A DNA stretch of 64,000 nt, from assembly GCF_028551275.1 (NCBI RefSeq), contig NZ_CP117026.1, positions 119,880-183,879 of the forward strand. Direction: 5' to 3'. The notes beneath the pieces were generated by a model. It searched no databases, was not told the origin of the DNA, and saw only the letters and a list, made by a program, of their open reading frames with translations. A program made the translations under genes and the position numbers. Source of the stretch: Sphingomonas hankookensis. Its GTDB lineage: Bacteria > Pseudomonadota > Alphaproteobacteria > Sphingomonadales > Sphingomonadaceae. Positions 53,831-61,998 of the stretch are shown piece by piece; the first letter of the stretch is position 1, and every line of letters begins with the position of its first letter.

Positions 53831-55371
53831 GCCGCCAGTCTGGCAGGTTCGGGAGACCAGTTCCACGGCATGAGTTCGTCCCAGCGGCTGGCAGGCCAGT
53901 CGTCAGCAACCCTGGCGATGACGTCGGTGATGTAGGCCTGCGGGTCGACGCCGTTGGCCTTGCAGGTCTGGATGACGGTGTAGATGGCCGCGGCGCGCTC
54001 GCCGCCTGCACGCGAACCGGCGAACAGCCAGTTGCGGCGCCCGACCGCGACACCACGCAATGCCCGTTCCGCGATATTGTTGTCGATCTCCAGGCGACCA
54101 TCGTCGAGGAAGCGCGACAGTGCCGGCCAGCGTTTGGTGCCGTAGGCGATGGCCTTTGCCATGTCGGACCTGGGCGACAGTCGGCGAAGGGCGGCGTCGA
54201 GCACCTGGCGCAAGGCATCGACCAGCTGCCGGCTTTTCTCCTGACGGGTTCGGCGTCGCACATCGGGCGGTTGGCCACGCACCTTGGCCTCGATGGCATA
54301 TAGCACGCCGATTCGTTCGAGGATGTCGGTCGTCAGCGGGGTGGAAGACCGCTCGTGCAGGTCGAAGACCTTGCGGCGAAAGTGCGCCCAGCATGCGACC
54401 TCCGTCACACCGCCCCGGTAGAGCCCGTCGTAGCCGGCATAGGCATCCGCCTGCAGGAAGCCGCGGAACCCTGCGAGATGGGCCAGCGGGTGCGCGGCGG
54501 TACGGTCGGGCGTGAAGCGATACCAGGTCGCGCACGGTGCCGTGCCGCCGGATGCCCGGTCGTCGGCGGCGTAGACCCACAGCCGCCCGGTCGCGGTCTT
54601 GCCCCGGCCGGGGTCGAGCACCGGCACCGGCGTGTCGTCGGCATGGATCTTGTCGGCCTTGAGCACCGCGTCGTGGATGCGGCTGACGATGGGGTCGAGA
54701 AGCGCCGCGGCCTGTCCGGTCCAGCCGGCCAGCGTCGCGCGGTCGATGTCGACCCCCTGCGCGGCCATCATTTCGGCCTGACGATAGAGCGGCAGATGGT
54801 GGTCGAACTTGGACACCACGACGTGCGCCAGTGTGGCGAAGGTCGCTTTGCCCCGCGCGATGGTGCTGACCGGCGCCGGTGCCTGGACGATCTTCTCGCA
54901 GGTTCGGCAGCTGTATTTGGGACGGACATTGCGCACGACCCGCCAGCGCACCGGCACGATGTCGAGCATCTCGTGCGCGTTCACCCCAAGCGGGCGCAAC
55001 GCACCGCCACAGTCCGGGCAGGTGCAGGCGCCCGACGCCGGCTCGTGAACGACCTCCTCGCGCGGCAGATGCCCCGGCAGACTGCGGACGGGCACCGGCC
55101 GAGCCGCTGCGCCAGGGTCCGCCGCCTCGGGCACAGGCGCGTCGCGCTCCGTCTCCAGTTCCTCCAGCGCCAGTTCGAGCTGTTCGATCTCGCAGCCGAG
55201 TTTTTCGGACGAGGCCCCGAACTGCATCCGCCGCAGCCGGGCAATCTGCCCGCGCAGCGTATCGATGAGCAGGTCGCGGGCGGCGAGTGCGGCATTGGCC
55301 CGGGCGAGCGACGCCTCCAGCGCGGCGATCCGCGCGGTGGCATCAGCAGGGGAAACGAGCGCTTCCGACAC
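53827..55371 (-). CDS. tnpC: IS66 transposase TnpC
   Basis: The product is 514 aa. A coiled-coil start (IAALEASLARANAALAARDL) is followed by MQFGASSEKLGCEIEQLELA, the zinc ribbon GACTCPDCGGALRPLG and KYSCRTCEKIVQAP. The DDE core then has DKIHADDTPVPVLDPGRGKT (D), GFLQADAYAGYDGLYRGGVT (D) and GRLEIDNNIAERALRGVAVG (E). It ends with the C-terminal ANGVDPQAYITDVIARVADD. It is intact. Confidence 0.95.
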   Translation of the reverse strand: MSEALVSPADATARIAALEASLARANAALAARDLLIDTLRGQIARLRRMQFGASSEKLGCEIEQLELALEELETERDAPVPEAADPGAAARPVPVRSLPGHLPREEVVHEPASGACTCPDCGGALRPLGVNAHEMLDIVPVRWRVVRNVRPKYSCRTCEKIVQAPAPVSTIARGKATFATLAHVVVSKFDHHLPLYRQAEMMAAQGVDIDRATLAGWTGQAAALLDPIVSRIHDAVLKADKIHADDTPVPVLDPGRGKTATGRLWVYAADDRASGGTAPCATWYRFTPDRTAAHPLAHLAGFRGFLQADAYAGYDGLYRGGVTEVACWAHFRRKVFDLHERSSTPLTTDILERIGVLYAIEAKVRGQPPDVRRRTRQEKSRQLVDALRQVLDAALRRLSPRSDMAKAIAYGTKRWPALSRFLDDGRLEIDNNIAERALRGVAVGRRNWLFAGSRAGGERAAAIYTVIQTCKANGVDPQAYITDVIARVADDWPASRWDELMPWNWSPEPARLAA

Positions 55372-55432
55372 CCGGATTTCATAGCGGATTGCGTGCTAAC
55401 AGGCGAGAAAAACCGGTGCAAAACCGCCGTTC

Positions 55433-55780
55433 TCATCCCGCCAGCGTCGGCGTGAACGTCCGCTCGGGCCGACGCCAGTCGATGCCTTCCAGCAGCATCG
55501 ATAATTGCGCTGGTGTCAGCACCACCGTGCCGGTCGCGGTCACCGGCCAGATGAAACGACCCCGGTCCAGACGCTTGGAAAACAGGCACAGACCCTGCCC
55601 ATCGAACCACAGCAGCTTGACCAGATGGCCTCGCTTGCCACGAAACGCGAACAGCGCCCCCGAATGCGGGTCCTGCGCCAGCACCTGCTGCACCAGCACC
55701 GCCAGGCCATCGAACCCCTTGCGCATATCGGTCACCCCGCACGCCAGGAACACCCGCGTCGGCAATGGCACAGGGCTCAC
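55433..55780 (-). CDS. tnpB: IS66 accessory protein TnpB
   Basis: The product is 115 aa, complete: VFLACGVTDMRKGFDGLAVL, VLAQDPHSGALFAFRGKRGH, LVKLLWFDGQGLCLFSKRLD and RGRFIWP. This is the standard IS66 Orf2 pattern (T-D-M-R-K-x-x-D-G-L and F-x-x-x-K-x-x-x-x-K-x-L-x-W-D). The ATG overlaps the tnpA stop (ATGA). Confidence 0.95.
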   Translation of the reverse strand: MSPVPLPTRVFLACGVTDMRKGFDGLAVLVQQVLAQDPHSGALFAFRGKRGHLVKLLWFDGQGLCLFSKRLDRGRFIWPVTATGTVVLTPAQLSMLLEGIDWRRPERTFTPTLAG

Positions 55781-56151
55781 CGCAGCACCGACAGCACCCG
55801 TGTCAGCGCGCCTGCATCCACGCCCGCGTCAACGCTCACCCGTACCCCACCCGGTAGTTCGATATGAATGAACCCCGGTGGACATGGTGCCGGCTGCAGT
55901 GTCGGCGCGACCGGATCAACAACCTGTACCTCCGCAAACACCGGCAACGAAGCCACGACGCCCGCCAGCTTGCCCTCGCGCAGTTGCTTGCGCCACGTGT
56001 AGATCAGGCTGCTCGACACCTCACGCCGGGCGATGACGTCGCAGACCCGCACCCCCGGCCGGAACGCCTCGGCGAGGATCTCCAGCTTCTCAGCGTCCGA
56101 CCATCGCCGTCGACCAGACACCCGGCCGACGACCTCCATCCGACCAGTCAT
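55777..56151 (-). CDS. tnpA: IS66 accessory protein TnpA (HTH)
   Basis: The product is 124 aa from ATG 56151: MTGRMEVVGRVSGRRRWSDA then EKLEILAEAFRPGVRVCDVI and ARREVSSSLIYTWRKQLREG, a helix-turn-helix of the IS3/IS66 Orf1 type. The C-terminal half is a short beta domain (IHIELPGGVRVSVD). The start codon lies within a perfect 34-bp palindrome (56141-56174). The in-frame extension upstream to 56223 would read through that palindrome and is judged less likely. Confidence 0.85.
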   Translation of the reverse strand: MTGRMEVVGRVSGRRRWSDAEKLEILAEAFRPGVRVCDVIARREVSSSLIYTWRKQLREGKLAGVVASLPVFAEVQVVDPVAPTLQPAPCPPGFIHIELPGGVRVSVDAGVDAGALTRVLSVLR

Positions 56152-56174
56152 ACGAGTGCTCGTATGACTGGTCG
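56141..56174. promoter_or_regulatory. perfect 16-2-16 palindrome over the IS66 tnpA start
   Basis: CGACCAGTCATACGAG (56141-56156) and CTCGTATGACTGGTCG (56159-56174) are exact reverse complements with a 2-bp centre. The ATG at 56151 is inside the left arm. As RNA it would bury the start codon in a stem. As DNA it would be an ideal dimeric operator. Confidence 0.6.
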
Positions 56175-56423
56175 TAGAACCGAAAACTTCCTGCACCGCT
56201 TGCGCCCTCGTCAAAGGCGACAAGCATCCTGACTGCCAGCGCTACCGCAAGGCGGTCTACCCACCACGCTTACGCACCGGGCACAAAGGCGGCAATTTCA
56301 GCGCAACGGTAAACGCTTGCTCCCCTCGGGAGCATCGAGACGCGAAGCGGCGCGTCCAACCTTGCCGCTTGGTCTTGCCGTTTGTGGTTTGTGCGGTCCG
56401 GTCGGTTAGGACTGTACTCGCCG

Positions 56424-56840
56424 TCAGGCGTTAGGGCGTTGGCCGACTAGGCCAACTCCATTCGTTCTCAGATCATATGAATCTAGGAGCGGTTGACCAT
56501 TTTTTTGAGACTCTTGCTTCTCGATAGCGATGGCAAGGCTGTCCAGCACTTGCCGCAAGCCGGCGTCTTCGATCTCCTCGGCGACAACCTGGCGCGGGGA
56601 GCGCCAGAGGCGCATCACCTCGATCTGCTCGATACGATCGACCTCGCGTTGCACCACGTCATCGGGGAGGGGGACAGGCCGGAGACGACGCGGAAGGAAG
56701 CGGGCAAGCCGGTTGGGGAAGCTCATGCGATAGACGTTGGAGGTCTGCGCATTGCGCGCCTTCGGGCGATCGGCCGGGGGATCGATCGGCACGCATCGCC
56801 GCTGCTTGTCGAGAAGGCCCATGCTGGCCAGCGCCACCAG
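56424..56840 (-). pseudogene. winged-helix plasmid protein, 3' part (split by IS256-family element)
   Basis: The C-terminal 138 codons: LVALASMGLLDKQRRCVPID, then RNAQTSNVYRMSFPNRLARF and LPRRLRPVPLPDD, with a charged helical end. Joined to the 5' part at 58274-58693 after removing the IS and one 8-bp duplication, it reads GVSRASVGRA-LVALASMGLL, a continuous winged helix, 278 aa in total. Relatives are helix-turn-helix proteins of sphingomonad replicons. The split form is probably inactive. Confidence 0.85.
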
Positions 56841-56848
56841 CGCACGTC

Positions 56849-58273
56849 GGTCGTGTCCGTCAACGTGGTGTAATTTCAGGTGTGCCACCGGGCCGCATCG
56901 TTCAGGCGGCCTTGGGTGTAATCTGTAGGGGCGGTACCTCCTCGATCTGTGGTGTGGCGAGAGCGGTCATGCCTTCGATCTGCATGTAGCGGTTCTGGAG
57001 CTGGTATTCGTCGTTCTGCTCGAGGAGCACGGCGCCGATGAGGCGGGTGATGCTATCCTCGTTGGGGAAGATGCCGACCACGTCGGCGCGGCGCTTCACC
57101 TCCTTGTTCAGCCGTTCCAATGGGTTGGTGGAGTGCAACTTCGTGCGATGCTGTTCGGGGAAGGTCATGTAGGCGAGCACGTCGTGCTCGGCGTTGTCCA
57201 TGCAGGCGCCGAGTTTCGGCCAGCGGGCGCGCAGCTGGTCGGCGACGTGACGCCAGGTCTGGGTGGCTGCGGCATGATCGGGCTGGAGGAAGACCTGCCG
57301 GATGGCGGCAGCCACCATGGTGTTCTGGCCCTTGGGCACATGAGCCAGCGCGTTGCGCATGAAGTGGACGCGGCAACGCTGCCAGGTGGCGCCGACGACG
57401 CGGGTGATGGCGGCCTTCAAGCCCTCATGCGCATCGGAGATGACCAGCTTCACACCCTTCAGGCCGCGCCGGACGAGGTCGCGCAGGAAGGTCGACCAGA
57501 ACGGCTCGGCCTCGCTGGGGCCGATGTGCAGGCCGACGATCTCGCGCTTGCCTTCGGTGGTGACGGCGACGGCGATTATGGCTGCCACGCTGACGATGCG
57601 GCCGCCCTCGCGCACCTTGAGGTAGGTCGCGTCCAGCCAGAGATACGGCCACTCGCCGGCGAGCGGGCGCTTCAGGAAGGCGTTCACCCGCTCGTCGATG
57701 TCCTTGCACAGTTTCGACACGCTCGACTTCGAGATGCCACTCATCCCCATCGCCTGCACCAGATCATCGACGCGCCGCGTGCTGACGCCGGCGATCCAGG
57801 CCTCCTGGATGACGCTGACCAGCGCCTTCTCCACCGTCTTGCGGGGTTCGAGGAAGCCGGGGAAATAGGCGCCGGTGCGCAGCTTGGGGATCTTCAGGTT
57901 GAGCGTGCCCAGTCGCGTATCCAGGGTGCGGTCGCGGTAGCCATTGCGCCAGGTGCTGCGCTCGCCGGAGCGCTCGTGGCGACCGGCGCCGATGAGGCCG
58001 TCGACGTCGGCCTCCATGATGATCTGCAACACGCTCTCGGCGACGCTGCGCAGAAAATCGCCGTCTCCGGTCTTCGCCATCAGTTCGGCAAGCGGTAGTC
58101 TGTCGTCGGTCATCGGGAAAAACTCCTCGGGTGTTGGTGAAGCTCGACACTTCCACCTTAACCGATGAGCCCGGTGGCCACCGAGACGCCGACGCCGGGG
58201 TGGGGCCTCGGCCCCACCCCGGCATACACCGTCATCTACACCGGGAAATTACACCACGACCGCGGACGCTACC
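56849..58273 (-). mobile_element. IS256-family element, 1,425 bp
   Basis: Imperfect inverted ends: GGTCGTGTCCGTCAACGTGG on the plus strand at 56849, and GGTAGCGTCCGCGGTCGTGG on the minus strand from 58273, both continuing TGTAATTTC. The direct duplication CGCACGTC flanks it at 56841-56848 and 58274-58281. It contains a single intact transposase gene. It splits the winged-helix gene, and precise removal restores the frame. Confidence 0.92.
56902..58113 (-). CDS. IS256-family (mutator-type) transposase
   Basis: The product is 403 aa. The N-terminal part is VLQIIMEADVDGLIGAGRHE then RTWRNGYRDRTLDTRLGTLN-like blocks (R-N-G-Y). The DDE core has YLWLDATYLKVREGGRIVSV (D), GVKLVISDAHEGLKAAITRV (D) and STNPLERLNKEVKRRADVVG (E), and WQRCRVHFMRNALAHVPKGQ is the C-x-x-H signature. 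Length and motifs are intact. Confidence 0.95.
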   Translation of the reverse strand: MTDDRLPLAELMAKTGDGDFLRSVAESVLQIIMEADVDGLIGAGRHERSGERSTWRNGYRDRTLDTRLGTLNLKIPKLRTGAYFPGFLEPRKTVEKALVSVIQEAWIAGVSTRRVDDLVQAMGMSGISKSSVSKLCKDIDERVNAFLKRPLAGEWPYLWLDATYLKVREGGRIVSVAAIIAVAVTTEGKREIVGLHIGPSEAEPFWSTFLRDLVRRGLKGVKLVISDAHEGLKAAITRVVGATWQRCRVHFMRNALAHVPKGQNTMVAAAIRQVFLQPDHAAATQTWRHVADQLRARWPKLGACMDNAEHDVLAYMTFPEQHRTKLHSTNPLERLNKEVKRRADVVGIFPNEDSITRLIGAVLLEQNDEYQLQNRYMQIEGMTALATPQIEEVPPLQITPKAA

Positions 58274-58693
58274 CGCACGTCCGACGCTGGCGCGCGAGAC
58301 GCCGGCAGCCGCCTCAATCCATTCCCAGGTCGGGAATACCTTGCCGGCGCACGTTCGCGCCAACGTCGTAAGCTGCTCGAACACACGCAATGCTGTGTTA
58401 GTTATCAGGGTGGCAAGGCGTTCGTCCTCGGTGAGCTGGCGGCCCTCGGCACGGGCGATGCGCCGCACCGCGTTCTTGCGCTTCAGCAGTTCGGCCGCCT
58501 GCTTGTAGAGTCGGTCGGGTTCGCCCTTCGCGTAGTTGTAGAAGAAGTCATCCTCAAACGTGCCGGCCTTTCGGCTGTTTGGGTGAACATGCGCTTGGGT
58601 CGGGTTTGCCGCGCCCGATCGTGATCTCGGCCGTGTACGCTCGATGCGGTCGAGCGCCATGAAGCTCGCTTTCGCGAGGGTAACAACTCCCAT
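58274..58693 (-). pseudogene. winged-helix plasmid protein, 5' part (split by IS256-family element)
   Basis: The first 140 codons, probably from ATG 58693 (MGVVTLAKASFMALDRIERT) with GGGACGG before it. The region includes GTFEDDFFYNYAKGEPDRLY, a helical middle with ARAEGRQLTEDERLATLITN, and FPTWEWIEAAAGVSRASVGR, the recognition-helix start. The partner part is at 56424-56840. A GGGACCAAGGCAAAAC-type region and a hairpin (CCCC-ACGA-GGGG) precede it. Confidence 0.85.
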
Positions 58694-58737
58694 CGTCCGT
58701 CCCCTTCGTGGGGCCGGGACCAAGGCAAAACTAGAGC

Positions 58738-59520
58738 GTGGCGGACGGCCGCCAGGACGCTCACGTCGCGCAGGATCGTCTCATATTGCTCACGCATGCG
58801 TGCGCTCGGGCCAAACCAATCGGGCATGATGGCAACGAGCCGGCCGCCCGGTTGAAGACGGCGCAGCGCCGCTTGCAGATGACGGACTGCGGCATAGTCG
58901 TCGGCGCCGCGGCCGACCGACCTCGAAAAGGGCGGGTTCATCAGGATGAGGGTTGGTCGATCGACGCTTGCGAGGGTGGAATTGATGGTCGCACCATCGT
59001 GCCCGGTGATCGATGCTGAGGGGAAAGCCGCCTTCAATCGGCCACGGCGGAGCGGATCGAGCTCGTTCAGATGGAGCGATTCGACGTGACGGAGCTGCGC
59101 GACCAATAGGCCGTTACCCGCGCTCGGCTCGAGCACGATGTCGTCGGGCTGGACGTTGGCGAGAAGCGTCATAACCGCAGCGATGTCGACAGGTGTCGAG
59201 AATTGCTGCCATTCGATCTGATCCTCGCTGCGAACCGTCTGAGTGGGCAGGCGATCGGACAAATCGATCAGCGCGCGGACGTCGCCGAACGCCGCAATTT
59301 TTTGGGCGCTCGACTGAAGATGGATGGCAAGGGCATGCTCGAGGAGTTCAAAGCTGGCGCGTTGTGTCCAGCGACCGTCGGCATCAGAACCGCCGAAGGC
59401 CTTGGTCATCGCGTCGTTGAGGTGACGACGCTGAATGGCCTCGTCGGAGCGCAGACGGGGTAGAAGGAGGCGCACGGCCTCGCGCTCAGCCTGGGCGGCC
59501 GCTTCGAAGAGATCGGACAT
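58738..59520 (-). pseudogene. truncated paralogue of the methyltransferase-helicase (methyltransferase part only)
   Basis: Residues 1 to about 260 from ATG 59520 align with the N-terminus of the 1404-aa protein: RRHLNDAMTKAFGGSDADGR, RLPTQTVRSEDQIEWQQFST, DIVLEPSAGNGLLVAQL, PTLILMNPPFSRSVGRGADD and PGGRLVAIMPDWFGPSARM. After about residue 260 homology ends and the frame runs on into the start region of the winged-helix gene, so the entire helicase half is deleted. The leader has the TTCG hairpin and purine tract. The remnant keeps motifs I and IV and might still bind AdoMet. Confidence 0.88.
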
Positions 59521-59643
59521 GGGTGTGGTCTCCAGAGTGGGCTGCACCCTCGGCAGCGACACCCTTTCGATCCCCCTCCCCTCTCCTCCGGCGCTTCGCG
59601 CCTAGACGCGGCTCTGCTGCGCTCGGGCATCGAGCGCCTTTGC

Positions 59644-60456
59644 TTAATCCTTGTAGATTGGCGGCGGGGGCGCGCGTTCGATGATGAGGCCCGACCGGGC
59701 GTAATGCGCTTGGGCACTTTCGGCTGCCCTGTGCCCTTCGGAATCGTTGTCCTCGGCGACCAGGAGCGTTGTGACCGTGGGCGGAATGACGAGCTGGTTG
59801 AGCCGACGTGCGCCGAGTGAAGCCCAGCACGGGAGGTTGCTCAGGCGCGCGAAAGCGTCGGCCGTCTCAAAGCCCTCGGCGATGGCAAGGGTGTTGCCCC
59901 CTGCCCCGCCCCGCCAAGCGCCGTGCCCCGGGGCGCCAAGCATGACCTTGCGCGTGTAATGGGCGGTGTCGGGGTTCAGGAATATGCGTTGAATTGCGAC
60001 CAGACGGTTTCCCTCGCGCACCGCTACCAGGAGAGCGGGTTCGAAGATCGTCTTCGGCTTGGGCAGGTAAGGGCAACGCGGATGGAAGCGAAGATCGCGT
60101 GGTGGTGGGAGGAGGTTCCGGCACTGGAGGTAGCGCTCGGCAAGGGTGCCCGGAACGTCGACCGCCTCATTCCAGATTCTTTCGACGTTCATCGGCCGCG
60201 GCGAGTCCGCCAAGGCGGGTGGCGGATAATGGCGACCCGGGCGAACAAGGCGCAGTTCACGCAGGACGTCTTCGCGCGAGCATCCTGCGAAACAGGTGAC
60301 GAGAATGCCGCGATCCCCTTGCCGAATCGACAAGCTTGGATCGCGATCGCTGTGTGCGGGACAGCGGCACATCGCGACATTGCCGCTCCACGTGCCGCCC
60401 AGGGCCCCGACAATGTCGACTATCTCCTGCGATGGCCGTCTGGCTGTAAGCGGCAT
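59644..60456 (-). CDS. Toprim-domain primase-like protein, copy 2
   Basis: The product is 270 aa, a paralogue of 49749-50588. The zinc-finger part is IVDIVGALGGTWSGNVAMCR then CPAHSDRDPSLSIRQG and TCFAGCSREDVLREL. The Toprim part is GNTLAIAEGFETADAFARLS and VTTLLVAEDNDSEGHRAAES. It is intact, unlike the methyltransferase gene downstream of it. It starts 116 bp after the repA stop, with a purine tract in between, and both run in the same direction. Confidence 0.88.
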   Translation of the reverse strand: MPLTARRPSQEIVDIVGALGGTWSGNVAMCRCPAHSDRDPSLSIRQGDRGILVTCFAGCSREDVLRELRLVRPGRHYPPPALADSPRPMNVERIWNEAVDVPGTLAERYLQCRNLLPPPRDLRFHPRCPYLPKPKTIFEPALLVAVREGNRLVAIQRIFLNPDTAHYTRKVMLGAPGHGAWRGGAGGNTLAIAEGFETADAFARLSNLPCWASLGARRLNQLVIPPTVTTLLVAEDNDSEGHRAAESAQAHYARSGLIIERAPPPPIYKD

Positions 60457-60572
60457 AATTCTACCTCCTGCTTACACGCTCGGCCCCTCCTTTCCTCTTT
60501 TCGGTCGGTCTGAGACTTGGAGACAGATTCAGCCTGCGCTCGCCTCAACGCGAACGGCTCGGAGATCATCGG

Positions 60573-61877
60573 TTAGTCGTCGCTTCGATTCGCGCGGCGT
60601 TCAGCATAGGCGACGACGAACTTCTCCCAGATCCGCAGCCACTCTGAATCGGTGCGCGGCCGGCTAAAATCGGGGCATCCCTTGCGGAATGCAGCCGCCA
60701 TGTCATCCACTGACCACGGATGGCCCTTGGTCAGCGCGATCTGGCGGAAGACGGCCTCACGCGTGCCGTATGAGAGAGACCCGGCGGGGAACGGAAGAGT
60801 CGGCGCATCGTCCTTCGCGGGCGCGGACTTCGCTGCATGGGCCGGTTTGACCGATGATCTCGGTGCCGTTTTCGGAGCCTCGCCCCCGACGAGTCGAAGG
60901 TGCGGCCCCACGAGCTTGCGCTCCAGCGGTGCCGGTGACGGATGAAGAATGACCTTCCGCCCGGAGAGATCGACATTTGCGTTGGGATAGACCGCCGACA
61001 CGATCTGCATGGTTTCGCGGACGGTCTGTCGGAAGCGCTTGCTGTCGGCCTCGTTGCCAAGGTGCTTGGCGAGCTGGTCCCATGAGATAACCTGGCCCTT
61101 GTCGGATCCAATCCGCGGGAGTCGGTAGGCAAGGTAAGTGTAGAGATCGAGCGCCGTTGGCGTACCCTTGAGCTCGCGGATGGCGATCTCATTGAGTGGC
61201 ACGGCATGGTCGATGAGGTGCGAGTAGAACGCCTCGGACATACGGATTTCGCGCGCGAATGAGCCGTTCTTGTCGAGCGAACCGGCATATTCGTTGGAAA
61301 TCTTGACGTCCCGGACAGCGAAGGCGTTGTCTTCCGTGTCGGTGCCGTCCCAGCGGATCTGCCACTCGCACGCCAGCAGCCGATCCACCTGCTCTCGCAT
61401 CAGGTTGGCCGTCCCGCGTGGTCCATAAGACACGGTCTGGTAGCCAAGGCGGCGCATCCACTCGGTGAAATTGCGGCCAAGATAAACGTCCCGCGATTGC
61501 TTCATGACCGCCTGAGAGAGGAGGTAGATCAGGGCAACGCGTGGATAGGCGCCATAAGGCACACCAAGGCTTCGCATGACGGACTTGCCGTCGACATTCT
61601 GAAGCACTGGCCTGGGATTGATGGCCAGCGCATATTTGCCGTCCTCACGGACGATGGGCTGAGTGTCGTCCTTGGGCCGCTTGGTTGGCAGCGACATCGC
61701 ACAAAGCGCGGAGTGGAGGAAGGCAGGAACCGGTTCTTCGTCCTGGACGCGCAGGAATGCGTCCAAGGTGAGCTGGGTGCCGGCGGTGGTGGCGAGCTTG
61801 CGGACGCTCTCCTCGCCGCCGTTGAGCATGGCTAGTGCGTACTGATGCCCCAGCGGCCTATGCTGATCCCCATTCAT
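60573..61877 (-). CDS. repA: plasmid replication initiator RepA
   Basis: The product is 434 aa from ATG 61877 (MNGDQHRPLGHQYALAMLNG), which is preceded by GGGAAGGGCAG. The body has PAFLHSALCAMSLPTKRPKD, YALAINPRPVLQNVDGKSVM, SLGVPYGAYPRVALIYLLSQ and LGRNFTEWMRRLGYQTVSYG. These are the plasmid RepA (RepA_C) blocks of alphaproteobacterial replicons. The protein should bind the iterons upstream and open the origin. One iteron-type box overlaps its stop codon (60560-60573), and another lies inside the gene (60850-60863). Confidence 0.88.
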   Translation of the reverse strand: MNGDQHRPLGHQYALAMLNGGEESVRKLATTAGTQLTLDAFLRVQDEEPVPAFLHSALCAMSLPTKRPKDDTQPIVREDGKYALAINPRPVLQNVDGKSVMRSLGVPYGAYPRVALIYLLSQAVMKQSRDVYLGRNFTEWMRRLGYQTVSYGPRGTANLMREQVDRLLACEWQIRWDGTDTEDNAFAVRDVKISNEYAGSLDKNGSFAREIRMSEAFYSHLIDHAVPLNEIAIRELKGTPTALDLYTYLAYRLPRIGSDKGQVISWDQLAKHLGNEADSKRFRQTVRETMQIVSAVYPNANVDLSGRKVILHPSPAPLERKLVGPHLRLVGGEAPKTAPRSSVKPAHAAKSAPAKDDAPTLPFPAGSLSYGTREAVFRQIALTKGHPWSVDDMAAAFRKGCPDFSRPRTDSEWLRIWEKFVVAYAERRANRSDD

Positions 61878-61998
61878 GGTCTGCCCTTCCCCCCGAATCG
61901 ACCGGGGGCTGTGATGGGCATGTCTCAACAGGTTTGAGGCGTGAAATCAACCCCGTTGGCAGTTTGGGAGGGGAAAAGGCCGCGAGAGTTGCAGAAAC

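Larger units (their letters stand above)
53202..56273 (-). mobile_element. IS66-family element with passenger gene, 3,072 bp
   Basis: The ends are near-perfect inverted repeats: GTAAGCGTGGCCGGTAGACC at 53202 and, on the other strand, GTAAGCGTGGTGGGTAGACC ending at 56273, continuing CGCCTTGC in both. An exact 8-bp target duplication, GCACCGGG, flanks it at 53194-53201 and 56274-56281. Genes in order from the right are tnpA, tnpB, tnpC and a pRiA4b ORF-3-type passenger. The target appears to be intergenic: no reading frame is restored when the element is removed. Confidence 0.95.
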
